Shown here: piece by piece, positions 1 through 6,038 of the stretch | Layout of the letters: every line of letters starts with the position of its first letter | How positions within the stretch are numbered: the first letter of the stretch is position 1 | Origin: CAJXUU01 sp963975265 | Lineage (GTDB): Bacteria > Bacteroidota > Bacteroidia > Chitinophagales > Saprospiraceae | DNA length: 6,038 bases | Assembly: GCA_963975265.1 (NCBI GenBank) | Contig: CAXBGT010000266.1 | Span: forward strand, 1 to 6,038 | Direction of reading: 5' to 3' | The notes under the pieces: generated by a model | Seen by the model: only the letters and a program-made list of their open reading frames with translations | Told to the model about the DNA's origin: nothing | Database searches by the model: none | Made by a program: the position numbers and the translations under genes

Positions 1-3000
1 TCGTTTAATAATTTTTTCTAATATATTCACTTTAGTATGTACCGCTCTTAGGAAGTAAGTCCCATTTGGGTAATTCAATAATGAGAACATACCTATAAAA
101 GAGTCATTATATTTTCCTATAATTCTATTTTGAATCAATCTGCCAGTAACATCATATATCTGAATTTCAATAAATTTTTCACTGGATGGTAAATTTTTCA
201 ATTGAAACTCAAATATACCATCAGTAGGATTTGGAGCAACTATCAGCTCTACTGATATACCATCTACGTCAAAAGTGCTCGAAATCACACCCACCGTAAT
301 AGAATCCTCGAAAGTACATCCTCCAGTAGCGTCAGTAACTAGTATGATATATTCTCCAGGTAATAAATTATCAAATATTGGATTTTCTTGACTTGGATCT
401 CCATTAAGGCTGTACGTGTATGGAGCTATTCCATTACTGGCATTTATCATAATACTTCCGTCTGCTACATTATCTGCAGAGGCATCTACTATGTCTATAG
501 TTGCTGTAAGTAGGCATTCTATTGGATCTTGGCAGAACATATTCGTTACTTCAAATCCGAATTCGCCTCCATTGTATAACAGTAGATCGCCATTCTTGTC
601 AAGTACTATAAAATTTCCAACTCCATAAGAACAACAGATCCCATCGCCATAAGAATCGTTAACAGTTATGGTGAAACAATCATCTGGGTCTACGCAAATG
701 TCTTCTCTGTATTCTGTACTTGTGGCAGTGGGTCGACCTTCATTAACCACATTGCCTGTCGTATTACTTACGATCGTCCAAGATGATTCTTCTGGGAAAT
801 TATCAGAATTAAATATGAACGTAATAAAATTTGACGGGTCGAGTAGTTTAGAAATCGTAGCGACACTGTTGTTTTCGGGATTGAAATCTGTTGTTTCTCC
901 ATTAATTTCTGATAATGTAAAAACGATATCGTTCTCTCCAATGATCAAGCCTGTAGAAACAGGTCCCGCAAAACTTGCTATTTGTCCACTTTCAATTCCC
1001 TCAGTATATGAGTAAGCTTCAGCATCTACGCCATTCACATTCGCGCTGATAGTTAACGATGTAATCTCATCAGCACCAAGATTCCTTACAGAAAATGCAG
1101 CTGTAATTACGTCTTCACAGATATCCGTTTGGACAGAAGCCGAAAGCATAACTTCTAATGTGGGCAGCTGCTTAATTATTCTTCTAAGTGTATCGTTTGT
1201 TGAATTTTCATCAATTTCAGTCGAAACGGCAATTGCAATCTTGTAATCTCCAATTATAGACATATCTACCGGTGTATCAAACTGTACATCTACTGTTTCA
1301 TTTAGTGCAAGAGGATGATCTACATTTTTACTTTCTAATACTACATTGTCTATGATTAAAGATGCAGTATATTCTGAAATTGAATTGAGACCAAGATTAG
1401 AAATTGTTCCAGTTACTAATTCTGAATCTGTTAAGATAGCTGAACTCACTGGTTCTACGATCGCTGTAGCGGCAAGGTCAAAAGAATCTCTACCTAGCTC
1501 GAATGCAATTATTCTAGTCTGTGTAACTTGATTTCCAACACCAGCATATTCAGTTGTATACCAAAATGTATTGCCATTTGGCGAAACACTCATCTGAGCA
1601 TAATCGCCAAATCTTCCACCACTACTTATAGTTCCTTGTCCTTCTACGACTTTTACTTCTTCGACAGTCATAACTCCAAGCGGATCGCTAGCATATCTAC
1701 CCGTGAATCTTACTCCTACGAACTCTTCTGCACTTGTAACATTATAAGCAAGACCTATGTTTCCATTTGCATCCATGGCTACAGATCCCATAAATCTGTC
1801 TTTATTATCAGCAGGAGAGAATGTCCCTTCTTGGTAAAGTGCCCACTCCTCATCTGCAGAGCTTCTTCTAAGCTCAACCCATCTGATTCCTGATAAGTTG
1901 TCACCATCTGTTACATCAGTCACAAAGTTGAAAACCAGCGATTCGTGTGTTCCAAAGTTCCTAAGGTGTGGGATGTTCATGATTACTTCTGGTATGGCAT
2001 CCAGTCCTCCGCCTCCACTTTGAGGTACACATGCAAAACCAAATCCAGTAGCTGAGCATGGATAAGAGTCAAATGGGGACAACACTATATTGGTCTGTGT
2101 GACTGTCGTATTTAATTGATTTGTAAAGTCTACTTTGAATGAGAATAATTCTATCTGATCTTCATCAGGACCACCCGCCCAAGAACTATCATTAATTTTT
2201 AATGCTATAGGTCTATCATCGAATGGTAGATTTGTACCATTCCAGTCTACAGGTGATGATACTATAAATCCTTGCTCAGCATTTGGGCTGCCTTCTATGG
2301 CTATTCTTTGCATAGTGACGTCGTCTTCGCCAGCAATAAGTGCTTCTCTGTCAATAAAGTACTGGTGGAGTGTCCCAGCACCTCCTTCATTCGTCGTTAC
2401 TACAAGAGCTTTTGGAGTAATCGCATAATGTGGATAATCAGGAAAGTTAGGAGTTGAGAATGAGTATGCAAAATAACTACCAAGTGGATCTGAAGTTTCA
2501 CTCACTGCAATCAGTATATTTGATGGATCTGCAAATTCTGTGATGATCCATTTATCAGCGATTTCATCAAATAGGACAATCGGATCACCGGCAGATTGTG
2601 CCCCAACTGAAGACCAAAGTGTCTGCATTGAAAATTGAGCTACCGTATTTCCTTCAAGGTCATATACAGCTACAAATGTTCCATTAACGGCTTGTACATA
2701 ATGATCATTACTTACATCTCCTGTTGGATCAGTAGGAGAGCCATTTCCAATCCCGTCGATATTTACTAATAATTCGATTTCCATCACCTGCTTAGATTGC
2801 TCGAATCCAGTTTGTCTTAGTTGATCTGAACCTTGGTGTTCTTTGTCAAGATTTTTCGCCATACTTGAACATCTTCTACCTTTGAAATTTTCAGGAGTGG
2901 CTCTATTCTTTTTAATAAGGTCTTTCTTTTCTTTTGTAATGGCCTCCATCTTAGTCAGATTTCTGATCTGATCGGACTTTCCTAAGAGTCTTACAGAACT

Positions 3001-3102
3001 AGTTGAAACAGTTATGTTTTCTACTTTTTTAGAAGTGACTTGCTGTGCTGACAAACCTGTGAAAAGAAATAACGTAAAAAGTACGAATATGAATTTTTGC
3101 AT
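1..3102 (-). CDS. Large secreted multidomain protein with T9SS type A sorting domain (3' end just outside window)
   Basis: This minus-strand frame runs 1034 codons without a stop to the window edge. The ATG at 3102 is fixed by an in-frame TAA at 3106-3108; its leader is A-rich with no Shine-Dalgarno, and I found no clear promoter. Residues 1-19 are a signal peptide (MQKFIFVLF..., cut after LSA, before QQ). The N-terminal half (about 70-530) carries motifs of a recurring Bacteroidota exoprotein family: KGRR (74-77), DPTGDVSNDHYVQAVN (125-140), GDPIVLFDEIADKW (172-185), a SDPLGSYF segment (205-212), FPDYPHYA (220-227) and RFGDY...FWYTTEY (497-519). It is propeller-like by pattern, with no catalytic residues I can name. 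Next come two CARDB-like Ig folds (about 541-645 and 649-750), a Cys-rich module with NDSYGDGICC (815-824), a SprB-like repeat (864-937; APYTYSLNG, LLPGEY, GGCTF) and a sorting domain from about 950 (APNPTDG at 956-962, ending ...EKIIKR). Only a few residues should be missing. Probable role: exported through Sec and T9SS and anchored or released at the surface. Substrate unknown. Confidence 0.93.
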   Translation of the reverse strand, partial: MQKFIFVLFTLFLFTGLSAQQVTSKKVENITVSTSSVRLLGKSDQIRNLTKMEAITKEKKDLIKKNRATPENFKGRRCSSMAKNLDKEHQGSDQLRQTGFEQSKQVMEIELLVNIDGIGNGSPTDPTGDVSNDHYVQAVNGTFVAVYDLEGNTVAQFSMQTLWSSVGAQSAGDPIVLFDEIADKWIITEFADPSNILIAVSETSDPLGSYFAYSFSTPNFPDYPHYAITPKALVVTTNEGGAGTLHQYFIDREALIAGEDDVTMQRIAIEGSPNAEQGFIVSSPVDWNGTNLPFDDRPIALKINDSSWAGGPDEDQIELFSFKVDFTNQLNTTVTQTNIVLSPFDSYPCSATGFGFACVPQSGGGGLDAIPEVIMNIPHLRNFGTHESLVFNFVTDVTDGDNLSGIRWVELRRSSADEEWALYQEGTFSPADNKDRFMGSVAMDANGNIGLAYNVTSAEEFVGVRFTGRYASDPLGVMTVEEVKVVEGQGTISSGGRFGDYAQMSVSPNGNTFWYTTEYAGVGNQVTQTRIIAFELGRDSFDLAATAIVEPVSSAILTDSELVTGTISNLGLNSISEYTASLIIDNVVLESKNVDHPLALNETVDVQFDTPVDMSIIGDYKIAIAVSTEIDENSTNDTLRRIIKQLPTLEVMLSASVQTDICEDVITAAFSVRNLGADEITSLTISANVNGVDAEAYSYTEGIESGQIASFAGPVSTGLIIGENDIVFTLSEINGETTDFNPENNSVATISKLLDPSNFITFIFNSDNFPEESSWTIVSNTTGNVVNEGRPTATSTEYREDICVDPDDCFTITVNDSYGDGICCSYGVGNFIVLDKNGDLLLYNGGEFGFEVTNMFCQDPIECLLTATIDIVDASADNVADGSIMINASNGIAPYTYSLNGDPSQENPIFDNLLPGEYIILVTDATGGCTFEDSITVGVISSTFDVDGISVELIVAPNPTDGIFEFQLKNLPSSEKFIEIQIYDVTGRLIQNRIIGKYNDSFIGMFSLLNYPNGTYFLRAVHTKVNILEKIIKR

Positions 3103-3331
3103 ATTTTAAATTTGTGTGTTTTGATATGTATAATTAGTGTCGCTTTTAGAAGTATGTGCCCCTATTTTTGGTTTAGATATTTATTGATCTAACTTAAGAT
3201 GTATTAATTTTTGGGTAAAAAAAGCAGAAGGTACATTATTAATCTGTTCTTAAATAACTTCATTAACCATAAAGTCTTGATATACACTAGAGCAACTGAT
3301 GTGAAAAGCGATTTTTGCGACTAATCTATAG

Positions 3332-3347
3332 ATATATATATATATAT
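3332..3347. repeat. Dinucleotide run (AT)8
   Basis: Eight perfect AT units, preceded by a broken AT-rich start (ctatag) and ended by GAA. It lies in non-coding DNA about 230 bases upstream of the exoprotein start codon. Such runs can change length by slippage. No promoter spacing or frame that depends on it could be identified, so any regulatory role is speculation. Confidence 0.8.
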
Positions 3348-3381
3348 GAATCTTTTAGAACCGTAGCTCATACAACCTCTG

Positions 3382-3401
3382 TATTATTATTATTATTATT
3401 A
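3382..3401. repeat. Trinucleotide run (TAT)6 plus TA
   Basis: Six perfect TAT units and a partial seventh, about 35 bases from the (AT)8 run. It is non-coding on both strands as far as can be seen. On the minus strand it reads as ATA/AAT units upstream of the exoprotein gene. Confidence 0.8.
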
Positions 3402-3589
3402 AATTCTTCTTTTAATGGCCGATGCATTCAACATCGATCAAACTAGGTTTACATACCTTGGTCTAACATCATAATCAAAAAATGCAATAATAAAGGAAAC
3501 CGGAGATCAAATATCATCAACCTATTGGCCATATGGAACTGAAAATTTAGTGATCAGGGCAAGCTTCGACTGCATATGGAAAAATTTAA

Positions 3590-3640
3590 CCCACATTGAG
3601 CATTCGCGGCCTATCAATTCTGCGTAATGCTCAATGTGGG
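3590..3640. repeat. Long perfect-arm inverted repeat (hairpin), possible MITE or paired insertion-sequence ends
   Basis: The arms CCCACATTGAGCATT (3590-3604) and AATGCTCAATGTGGG (3626-3640) are exact reverse complements over 15 bases. If T3625 is bulged, CGC (3605-3607) pairs with GCG (3622-3624), giving 18 pairs and a 14-nt loop. Outside a single A/A mismatch three more A/T pairs are possible. No T-run follows on either strand, so it is not an ordinary intrinsic terminator. The GC-richer arms stand out from the AT-rich surroundings. The gene remnant on the minus strand lies just to its right. Candidate identities are a small palindromic mobile element, two abutting ends of a lost insertion sequence, or a structured RNA; the sequence alone does not decide. 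No flanking target-site duplication was found. Confidence 0.75.
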
Positions 3641-3722
3641 ATAATGCATTTATCCAAAGATTTCTACTTGGTCAATCATGGTTTTTTATTATCCAGCTTG
3701 CCAGTAAGTTTCGCGATCTTCA

Positions 3723-4144
3723 CTACAGTCTATCAGTATTTCTATTTGCATATACCTCTCTGCCATGTGCAATCTTTATTAATCGTATTATGTCACTATC
3801 CTTTTTTAAATCTAAGTCTGCATATTCCGCTTTGATTACAGAGATATCAGGAATATTATCTAAGAATTCTTGTAATCCTTTATTAATAGTCTTCAGCCAC
3901 CAAATTGGATGATAAAAGGTTTTGGAGCAGCCAAAGGAAAATGTATCGCCAATATCAAGCTTTTCTTTGCGCCATAATATATCTTCTAAACGAGCTTCTA
4001 GTATAACTTTTCTTCTGATTCCTTTCTACTTATTAATGTAATGATATACCAAATGCCCTGATTTTCCCTATAAAAATATTTTTCACCCAGAGGTGTTTCC
4101 CCATTTGTTGTTAATATGTATTGTGCAGCTTTACCTAATTCCAT
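3723..4144 (-). pseudogene. Frameshifted remnant of an unrecognised gene
   Basis: Two minus-strand frames with protein-like composition abut. The first starts at ATG 4144 (MELGKAAQYILTTNGETPLG...) and stops at 3998-4000 after 48 residues. The second, in the -1 frame, is open from 4025 to a stop at 3723-3725 (100 residues; segments ARLEDILWRKEKLDIGDTF, HPIWWLKTINKGLQEFLDNI and YADLDLKKDSDIIRL). Together they would make a soluble, charged protein of about 135 residues broken by a one-base indel in the A-rich stretch around 4005-4025. A third frame, 3751 down to 3689, reads MQIEILIDCSEDRETYWQAG and could be the true C-terminus after a second frameshift. I do not recognise the family. The opposite strand gives only hydrophobic antisense frames. 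A sequencing error in an intact gene is the main alternative. There is no clear Shine-Dalgarno at the start. Confidence 0.5.
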
Positions 4145-4540
4145 GGCTTATTTTTCTAATTCTGTAATAGTTTATATTTCATTTTTTACTTTTAGACAAG
4201 ATGGCTAATCGTTCTTTTATAAGTGGTAAATGAACAACCATATACTATACAAAGTGCTTTAGTATAGTGAAGAGAATGAGGAGTAAAGGTAATAATACTC
4301 TCATGTTTTAATAGATTTTGACCACTGTAAAAGTATCCATATTGAACTCAGATAAATTTGAATTGTTTGGTTTTCTTTTTAGCTTTTTTCTAAGCTCGTT
4401 TGCTTGTATACCAATTGTCAGGAAAGCCGAGATAGTTAATGATGTAGGGGGCTTAGCCACGAGCGATTTATGTATCATGTAATTCTTCCAAGTCTTATCA
4501 AAACGACAACTTATACGACAAGCAAGAACGGTAATTTCAT
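4145..4540. other. Gene-poor stretch between the remnant gene and the tRNA-Asn terminator
   Basis: No gene can be supported here. A minus-strand frame from ATG 4478 to TAA 4308-4310 (56 codons) contains a basic patch, NELRKKLKRKPNNSN, but it has no recognised domain or ribosome binding site and could be chance or another fragment of decayed DNA. A second tiny minus-strand frame, with ATG at about 4305 and 18 hydrophobic residues, is also unsupported. A 25-nt palindrome at 4244-4268 is listed separately. Confidence 0.5.
4244..4268. repeat. Imperfect palindrome ACTATAC...GTATAGT
   Basis: Seven-base perfect arms (4244-4250 and 4262-4268) flank an 11-nt centre, AAAGTGCTTTA, which itself pairs AAA with TTT when A4261 is bulged. 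It lies in non-coding DNA about 100 bases upstream of the remnant gene's start on the minus strand, so it could be an operator-like site or a small hairpin in a leader. No T-run follows. Function unknown. Confidence 0.45.
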
Positions 4541-4575
4541 CAAAAAAAGCCCGTAAACATTAAGTCTACGGGCTT
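4541..4575 (-). terminator. Intrinsic terminator of the tRNA-Asn gene
   Basis: On the minus strand AAGCCCGTA (4575-4567) pairs perfectly with TACGGGCTT (4555-4547) across an 11-nt loop, and seven T (4548-4542) run off the end of the stem. The stem begins seven bases after the mature 3' end of the tRNA. The plus strand has no T-run after the stem, so the terminator works in one direction only. Confidence 0.92.
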
Positions 4576-4582
4576 GAAACGG

Positions 4583-4656
4583 CGGTCCTTCAAGGACTCG
4601 AACCTTGGACCCTCTGATTAACAGTCAGATGCTCTAACCAGCTGAGCTAAAGGACC
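4583..4656 (-). tRNA. tRNA-Asn (anticodon GUU)
   Basis: The 74-nt gene folds as a complete cloverleaf. The acceptor stem GGTCCTT (4656-4650) pairs with AAGGACC (4590-4584), with discriminator G at 4583. The D arm is GCTC...GAGC. The anticodon stem TCTGA/TCAGA encloses the loop CTGTTAA, placing GTT at 4622-4620. The variable loop has five bases and the T arm is CAAGG-TTCGAGT-CCTTG. The 3' CCA is not encoded (CCG follows). It decodes AAC and AAU as asparagine. It stands alone with its own promoter and terminator. No copy of its 3' end was found in the gene-poor DNA beyond it, so there is no sign of use as an integration site. Confidence 0.98.
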
Positions 4657-4695
4657 GTTTCCATATAGGATGCTTAAATATTTTCTAAGCGACTG

Positions 4696-4726
4696 CAAAT
4701 TTAGAATTCATTTTGATAAAATGCAA
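4696..4726 (-). promoter_or_regulatory. Bacteroidota-type promoter for tRNA-Asn
   Basis: Read on the minus strand, TAAATTTG (4703-4696) matches the TAnnTTTG -7 box of Bacteroidota housekeeping sigma factors exactly. A TTG (4726-4724, in context ATTGC) lies 20 bases upstream, the expected spacing for the -33 box. The start of transcription should fall near 4690, giving a 5' leader of about 35 bases that RNase P would remove. The consensus is established knowledge; use of this site is inferred. Confidence 0.75.
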
Positions 4727-4800
4727 TCCCAATAGTACTTTTTATTTACATAATTTCATCCGTTGTGCTTATCACTTTGATTATCAGTCTTTCATGGTCA

Positions 4801-4821
4801 AAAATAATTTCAAATTATTTT
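4801..4821. terminator. AT-only palindrome at the stop codon of the second T9SS gene, possible weak terminator
   Basis: AAAATAATTT (4801-4810) and AAATTATTTT (4812-4821) are perfect ten-base arms around one central C. The palindrome overlaps the TAA stop of the minus-strand gene (4822-4820). A hairpin made only of A-T pairs followed by a short T stretch could be a weak terminator for that gene, but it could equally be chance in AT-rich DNA. Confidence 0.35.
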
Positions 4822-5887
4822 ATGGAGTGACAATCATTAACCTTTTAGTGGTAATTTTTCTACCCTTTCCATCAACAATACTGTATAAGTATGTCCCTCT
4901 ATTCAGATGACTAAGATTTGCATTCAATCTTCTAGAATTATTATCGAATTTATGAGACCACAATCTCTTTCCTATAATATTGTATAATACCACATTATAA
5001 TCTCCAGTTGGTAAATTTGACAACTCAAAAGTAACGTCACCATATGTTGGGTTAGGATATGTTTTTACAGTTACATCCTTGAAGTCTACATCATTCACCG
5101 CGGTGATGATGTCTCCTTTATATATGGCTGTCAGCAACGAGTCCTGATCATTGTAAGTAAGATCTGCAAGAATCTCCTTATTGTCATTAGCGTAGAATTG
5201 GTAGCTTGTTGTAGTACTCTCACCCAAAAGATCCGCAAGGTCACCTAATGCTGCAGTTAATGGATTGTTTTCATCAAGCACAGACCATCCAATAAAAGGA
5301 GCTTTCACTTCTAAAATGGCATTGGTATTGGTTGTTCTCTTTATTCTTAATACTTCATAATCTGCTCCAGGCAGTCTCAATGTTCCCCATGAATCAACAA
5401 AATCGTTGTTGTCAGTGATAACGGTAAGTCTCATAGAATCTATAAATCCAGATAGTCCTGGGAATAATGTGTCCGGGATCACAGACGACGGAGCAGCGAT
5501 CATAAAGCTAGATTCGTCGTCATAAGCATCTCCAAATGCCATAGGAGCTCTTCTAAGAACAGACTCACCCTCGTTGTTAAAAGTTAAGTTGATAATTCCA
5601 AGTACTGGGTCCAAGCCACTTCTGCCTATTTCTACTATTTTATTATTGAACGACTTATAGTATATTTCTTGAGTTGTACTTTTATCAAGAAGATCTGCAT
5701 CTGGAAACATTTCTGATGCTTCTCCTTCTGTAGGTTCTGCATATAAAGTTTCAATAGCCTGATCTTGTGAGATACTTCTTAGGTCCCATTCTAAATTTTC
5801 TCCCACCAAACTAGGATCAAACCCTCCCGCATCGGTTGCTGCAATTGTTCCTAATGTGTCTCCTGGTACTGGGAAAATAGAATTGGT
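4820..5887 (-). CDS. Secreted protein with T9SS type A sorting domain, N-terminus missing at a junction
   Basis: The minus-strand frame is open from 5887 (TAA just upstream at 5888-5890) to the TAA at 4820-4822, 355 codons. There is no ATG near its start; a TTG at 5809 lies inside coherent protein sequence and is unlikely to be the true start. The upstream part reads ...FPVPGDTLGTIAATDAGG and continues into GENLEWDL, resembling the region just after the signal peptide in Saprospiraceae exoproteins (GDTL..., N..WD). The last 82 residues (5068-4823) are a full sorting domain: TYPNPTYGDVTFELSNLP, VVLYNIIGKRLWS, LNRGTYLYSI and a basic tail KRLMIVTP. The 250 or so residues between carry no domain I can name. 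The protein would cross the inner membrane by Sec, then T9SS. The signal peptide and start are lost where the chelatase-like fragment begins on the other strand, so the copy as shown is not expressible in the normal way. Confidence 0.85.
   Translation of the reverse strand, partial: TNSIFPVPGDTLGTIAATDAGGFDPSLVGENLEWDLRSISQDQAIETLYAEPTEGEASEMFPDADLLDKSTTQEIYYKSFNNKIVEIGRSGLDPVLGIINLTFNNEGESVLRRAPMAFGDAYDDESSFMIAAPSSVIPDTLFPGLSGFIDSMRLTVITDNNDFVDSWGTLRLPGADYEVLRIKRTTNTNAILEVKAPFIGWSVLDENNPLTAALGDLADLLGESTTTSYQFYANDNKEILADLTYNDQDSLLTAIYKGDIITAVNDVDFKDVTVKTYPNPTYGDVTFELSNLPTGDYNVVLYNIIGKRLWSHKFDNNSRRLNANLSHLNRGTYLYSIVDGKGRKITTKRLMIVTP
5868..5887. other. Head-to-head junction between two truncated genes
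   Basis: Both flanking genes lose their 5' parts here. About 17-20 bases around GGGAAAATAGAATTGG can be read either as the minus-strand exoprotein (NSIFPV) or as the plus-strand ATPase (GKIELV). This is what a microhomology join or a chimeric assembly would leave. Confidence 0.6.
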
Positions 5888-6038
5888 TTACGAAGGTGAG
5901 CAAGAAGGATCGGATGGAGTTGCTGCAATTTTAATTGATGATGCTGTAAAGACACTTTTTCCTGAATATTTTCCTAAAATAAATAAGTTAGAGAAGAAAG
6001 GTGAAGAAACGCCATACGATGAATTGTTACATTGGTTT
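5868..6038 (+). CDS. Internal fragment of a magnesium chelatase subunit I-like AAA+ ATPase (both ends missing)
   Basis: The plus-strand frame reads GKIELVYEGEQEGSDGVA, then KTLFPEYFPKINKLEKKGEE and TPYDELLHWF, up to the window edge. From memory of the family, this matches the C-terminal part of the ChlI/BchI-like (sigma-54-interacting-type) AAA+ ATPases widespread in Bacteroidota, where a G-K-x-E-L-V-Y-E-G-E-Q-E-G segment follows the ATPase core. Walker A and B motifs would lie upstream and are absent. The frame is open further left to 5763, but that part is antisense to the T9SS gene and does not resemble the family. There is therefore no start codon and the first two thirds of the protein are missing. 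The cellular role of these chelatase-like ATPases in Bacteroidota, which mostly lack chlorophyll synthesis, is not settled. Confidence 0.7.

Larger units (their letters stand above)
3103..3589. other. AT-rich non-coding stretch upstream of the large exoprotein gene
   Basis: No convincing gene is seen on either strand. The stretch should contain the promoter and leader of the exoprotein gene that starts at 3102 on the minus strand, but no TAnnTTTG box with a TTG about 20 nt upstream could be found in that direction. The plus strand has a TAAATTTG at 3107-3114, which points away from the gene and has nothing to drive. Two simple-sequence runs lie inside and are listed separately. Short open frames such as one starting at an ATG near 3416 stop within about 15 codons. 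Confidence 0.6.

Noticed and set aside
416..2457. Plus-strand open frames of 60-121 codons at 416-628, 668-1015, 1346-1531, 1528-1893 and 2272-2457
   Set aside because: All lie antisense to the unbroken 1034-codon exoprotein frame and have no protein-like composition or domains.
3107..3114. TAAATTTG on the plus strand, matching a -7 box
   Set aside because: It points away from the exoprotein gene, has no gene downstream and no convincing -33 partner. Likely chance in AT-rich DNA.
3214..3250. T-run on the minus strand (GCTTTTTTT) as a possible terminator
   Set aside because: Only four weak pairs (CAGA/TCTG) can form before it, so there is no credible stem, and no gene ends there.
3596..3912. 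Two overlapping plus-strand frames, 3596-3835 and 3634-3912, rich in hydrophobic residues
   Set aside because: They are antisense to the minus-strand remnant, whose charged composition is much more protein-like. The hydrophobic look is what antisense reading of charged codons gives. They also begin inside the hairpin.
4308..4478. Minus-strand 56-codon frame with a basic patch
   Set aside because: No homology, ribosome binding site or partner gene could be seen. Too short and weak to call.
3103..4582. The idea that the gene-poor stretch is an island integrated at the 3' end of tRNA-Asn
   Set aside because: The tRNA 3' end does face this stretch, but no duplicated tRNA 3' segment, integrase or second boundary was found.
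4713..4910. Plus-strand frame of 65 codons
   Set aside because: It runs antisense through the tRNA promoter, the AT palindrome and the end of the second T9SS gene, with no recognisable domain.
5807..5809. TTG at 5809 as the start of the second T9SS gene
   Set aside because: The frame is open and protein-like for 26 more codons upstream, and a start here would remove the signal peptide that a T9SS cargo needs.

Overview
The window looks like a piece of an AT-rich Bacteroidota genome, most likely a marine or aquatic member of the Saprospiria or a related group. The reasons are two secreted proteins ending in type IX secretion (T9SS, Por) type A sorting domains, sequence modules common in Saprospiraceae and flavobacterial exoproteins, a -7/-33 promoter of the Bacteroidota type in front of the tRNA gene, and A-rich translation leaders with no clear Shine-Dalgarno sequence. 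The exact taxon is inference.

Layout, left to right. Positions 1-3102 (minus strand) hold one very large open frame, 1034 codons with no stop and open at the left edge. It encodes a multidomain secreted protein: signal peptide, a propeller-like N-terminal half with conserved motifs, two CARDB-like Ig folds, a Cys/Asp/Gly-rich module, a SprB-like repeat and a nearly complete T9SS sorting domain. Positions 3103-4540 are gene-poor. They hold two simple-sequence runs, a striking 51-nt perfect-arm hairpin, a frameshifted gene remnant on the minus strand and a smaller palindrome. Positions 4541-4726 hold a complete minus-strand tRNA-Asn(GUU) unit with its own promoter and intrinsic terminator. Positions 4820-5887 hold the C-terminal portion of a second, smaller T9SS-sorted protein (minus strand). 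Positions 5868-6038 hold, on the plus strand, an internal C-terminal piece of a magnesium-chelatase-subunit-I-like AAA+ ATPase.

The right end is the oddest part. The T9SS gene loses its N-terminus (signal peptide and start codon) and the chelatase-like gene loses its N-terminal two thirds at the same place, about 5868-5887, where roughly 17-20 bases can be read sensibly as either gene. This is a head-to-head fusion of two broken genes: either a chimeric assembly join or a real rearrangement through microhomology. No phage, CRISPR, defence or biosynthetic system is visible. The two exoproteins share an export route (Sec, then T9SS) but nothing shows that they act together.
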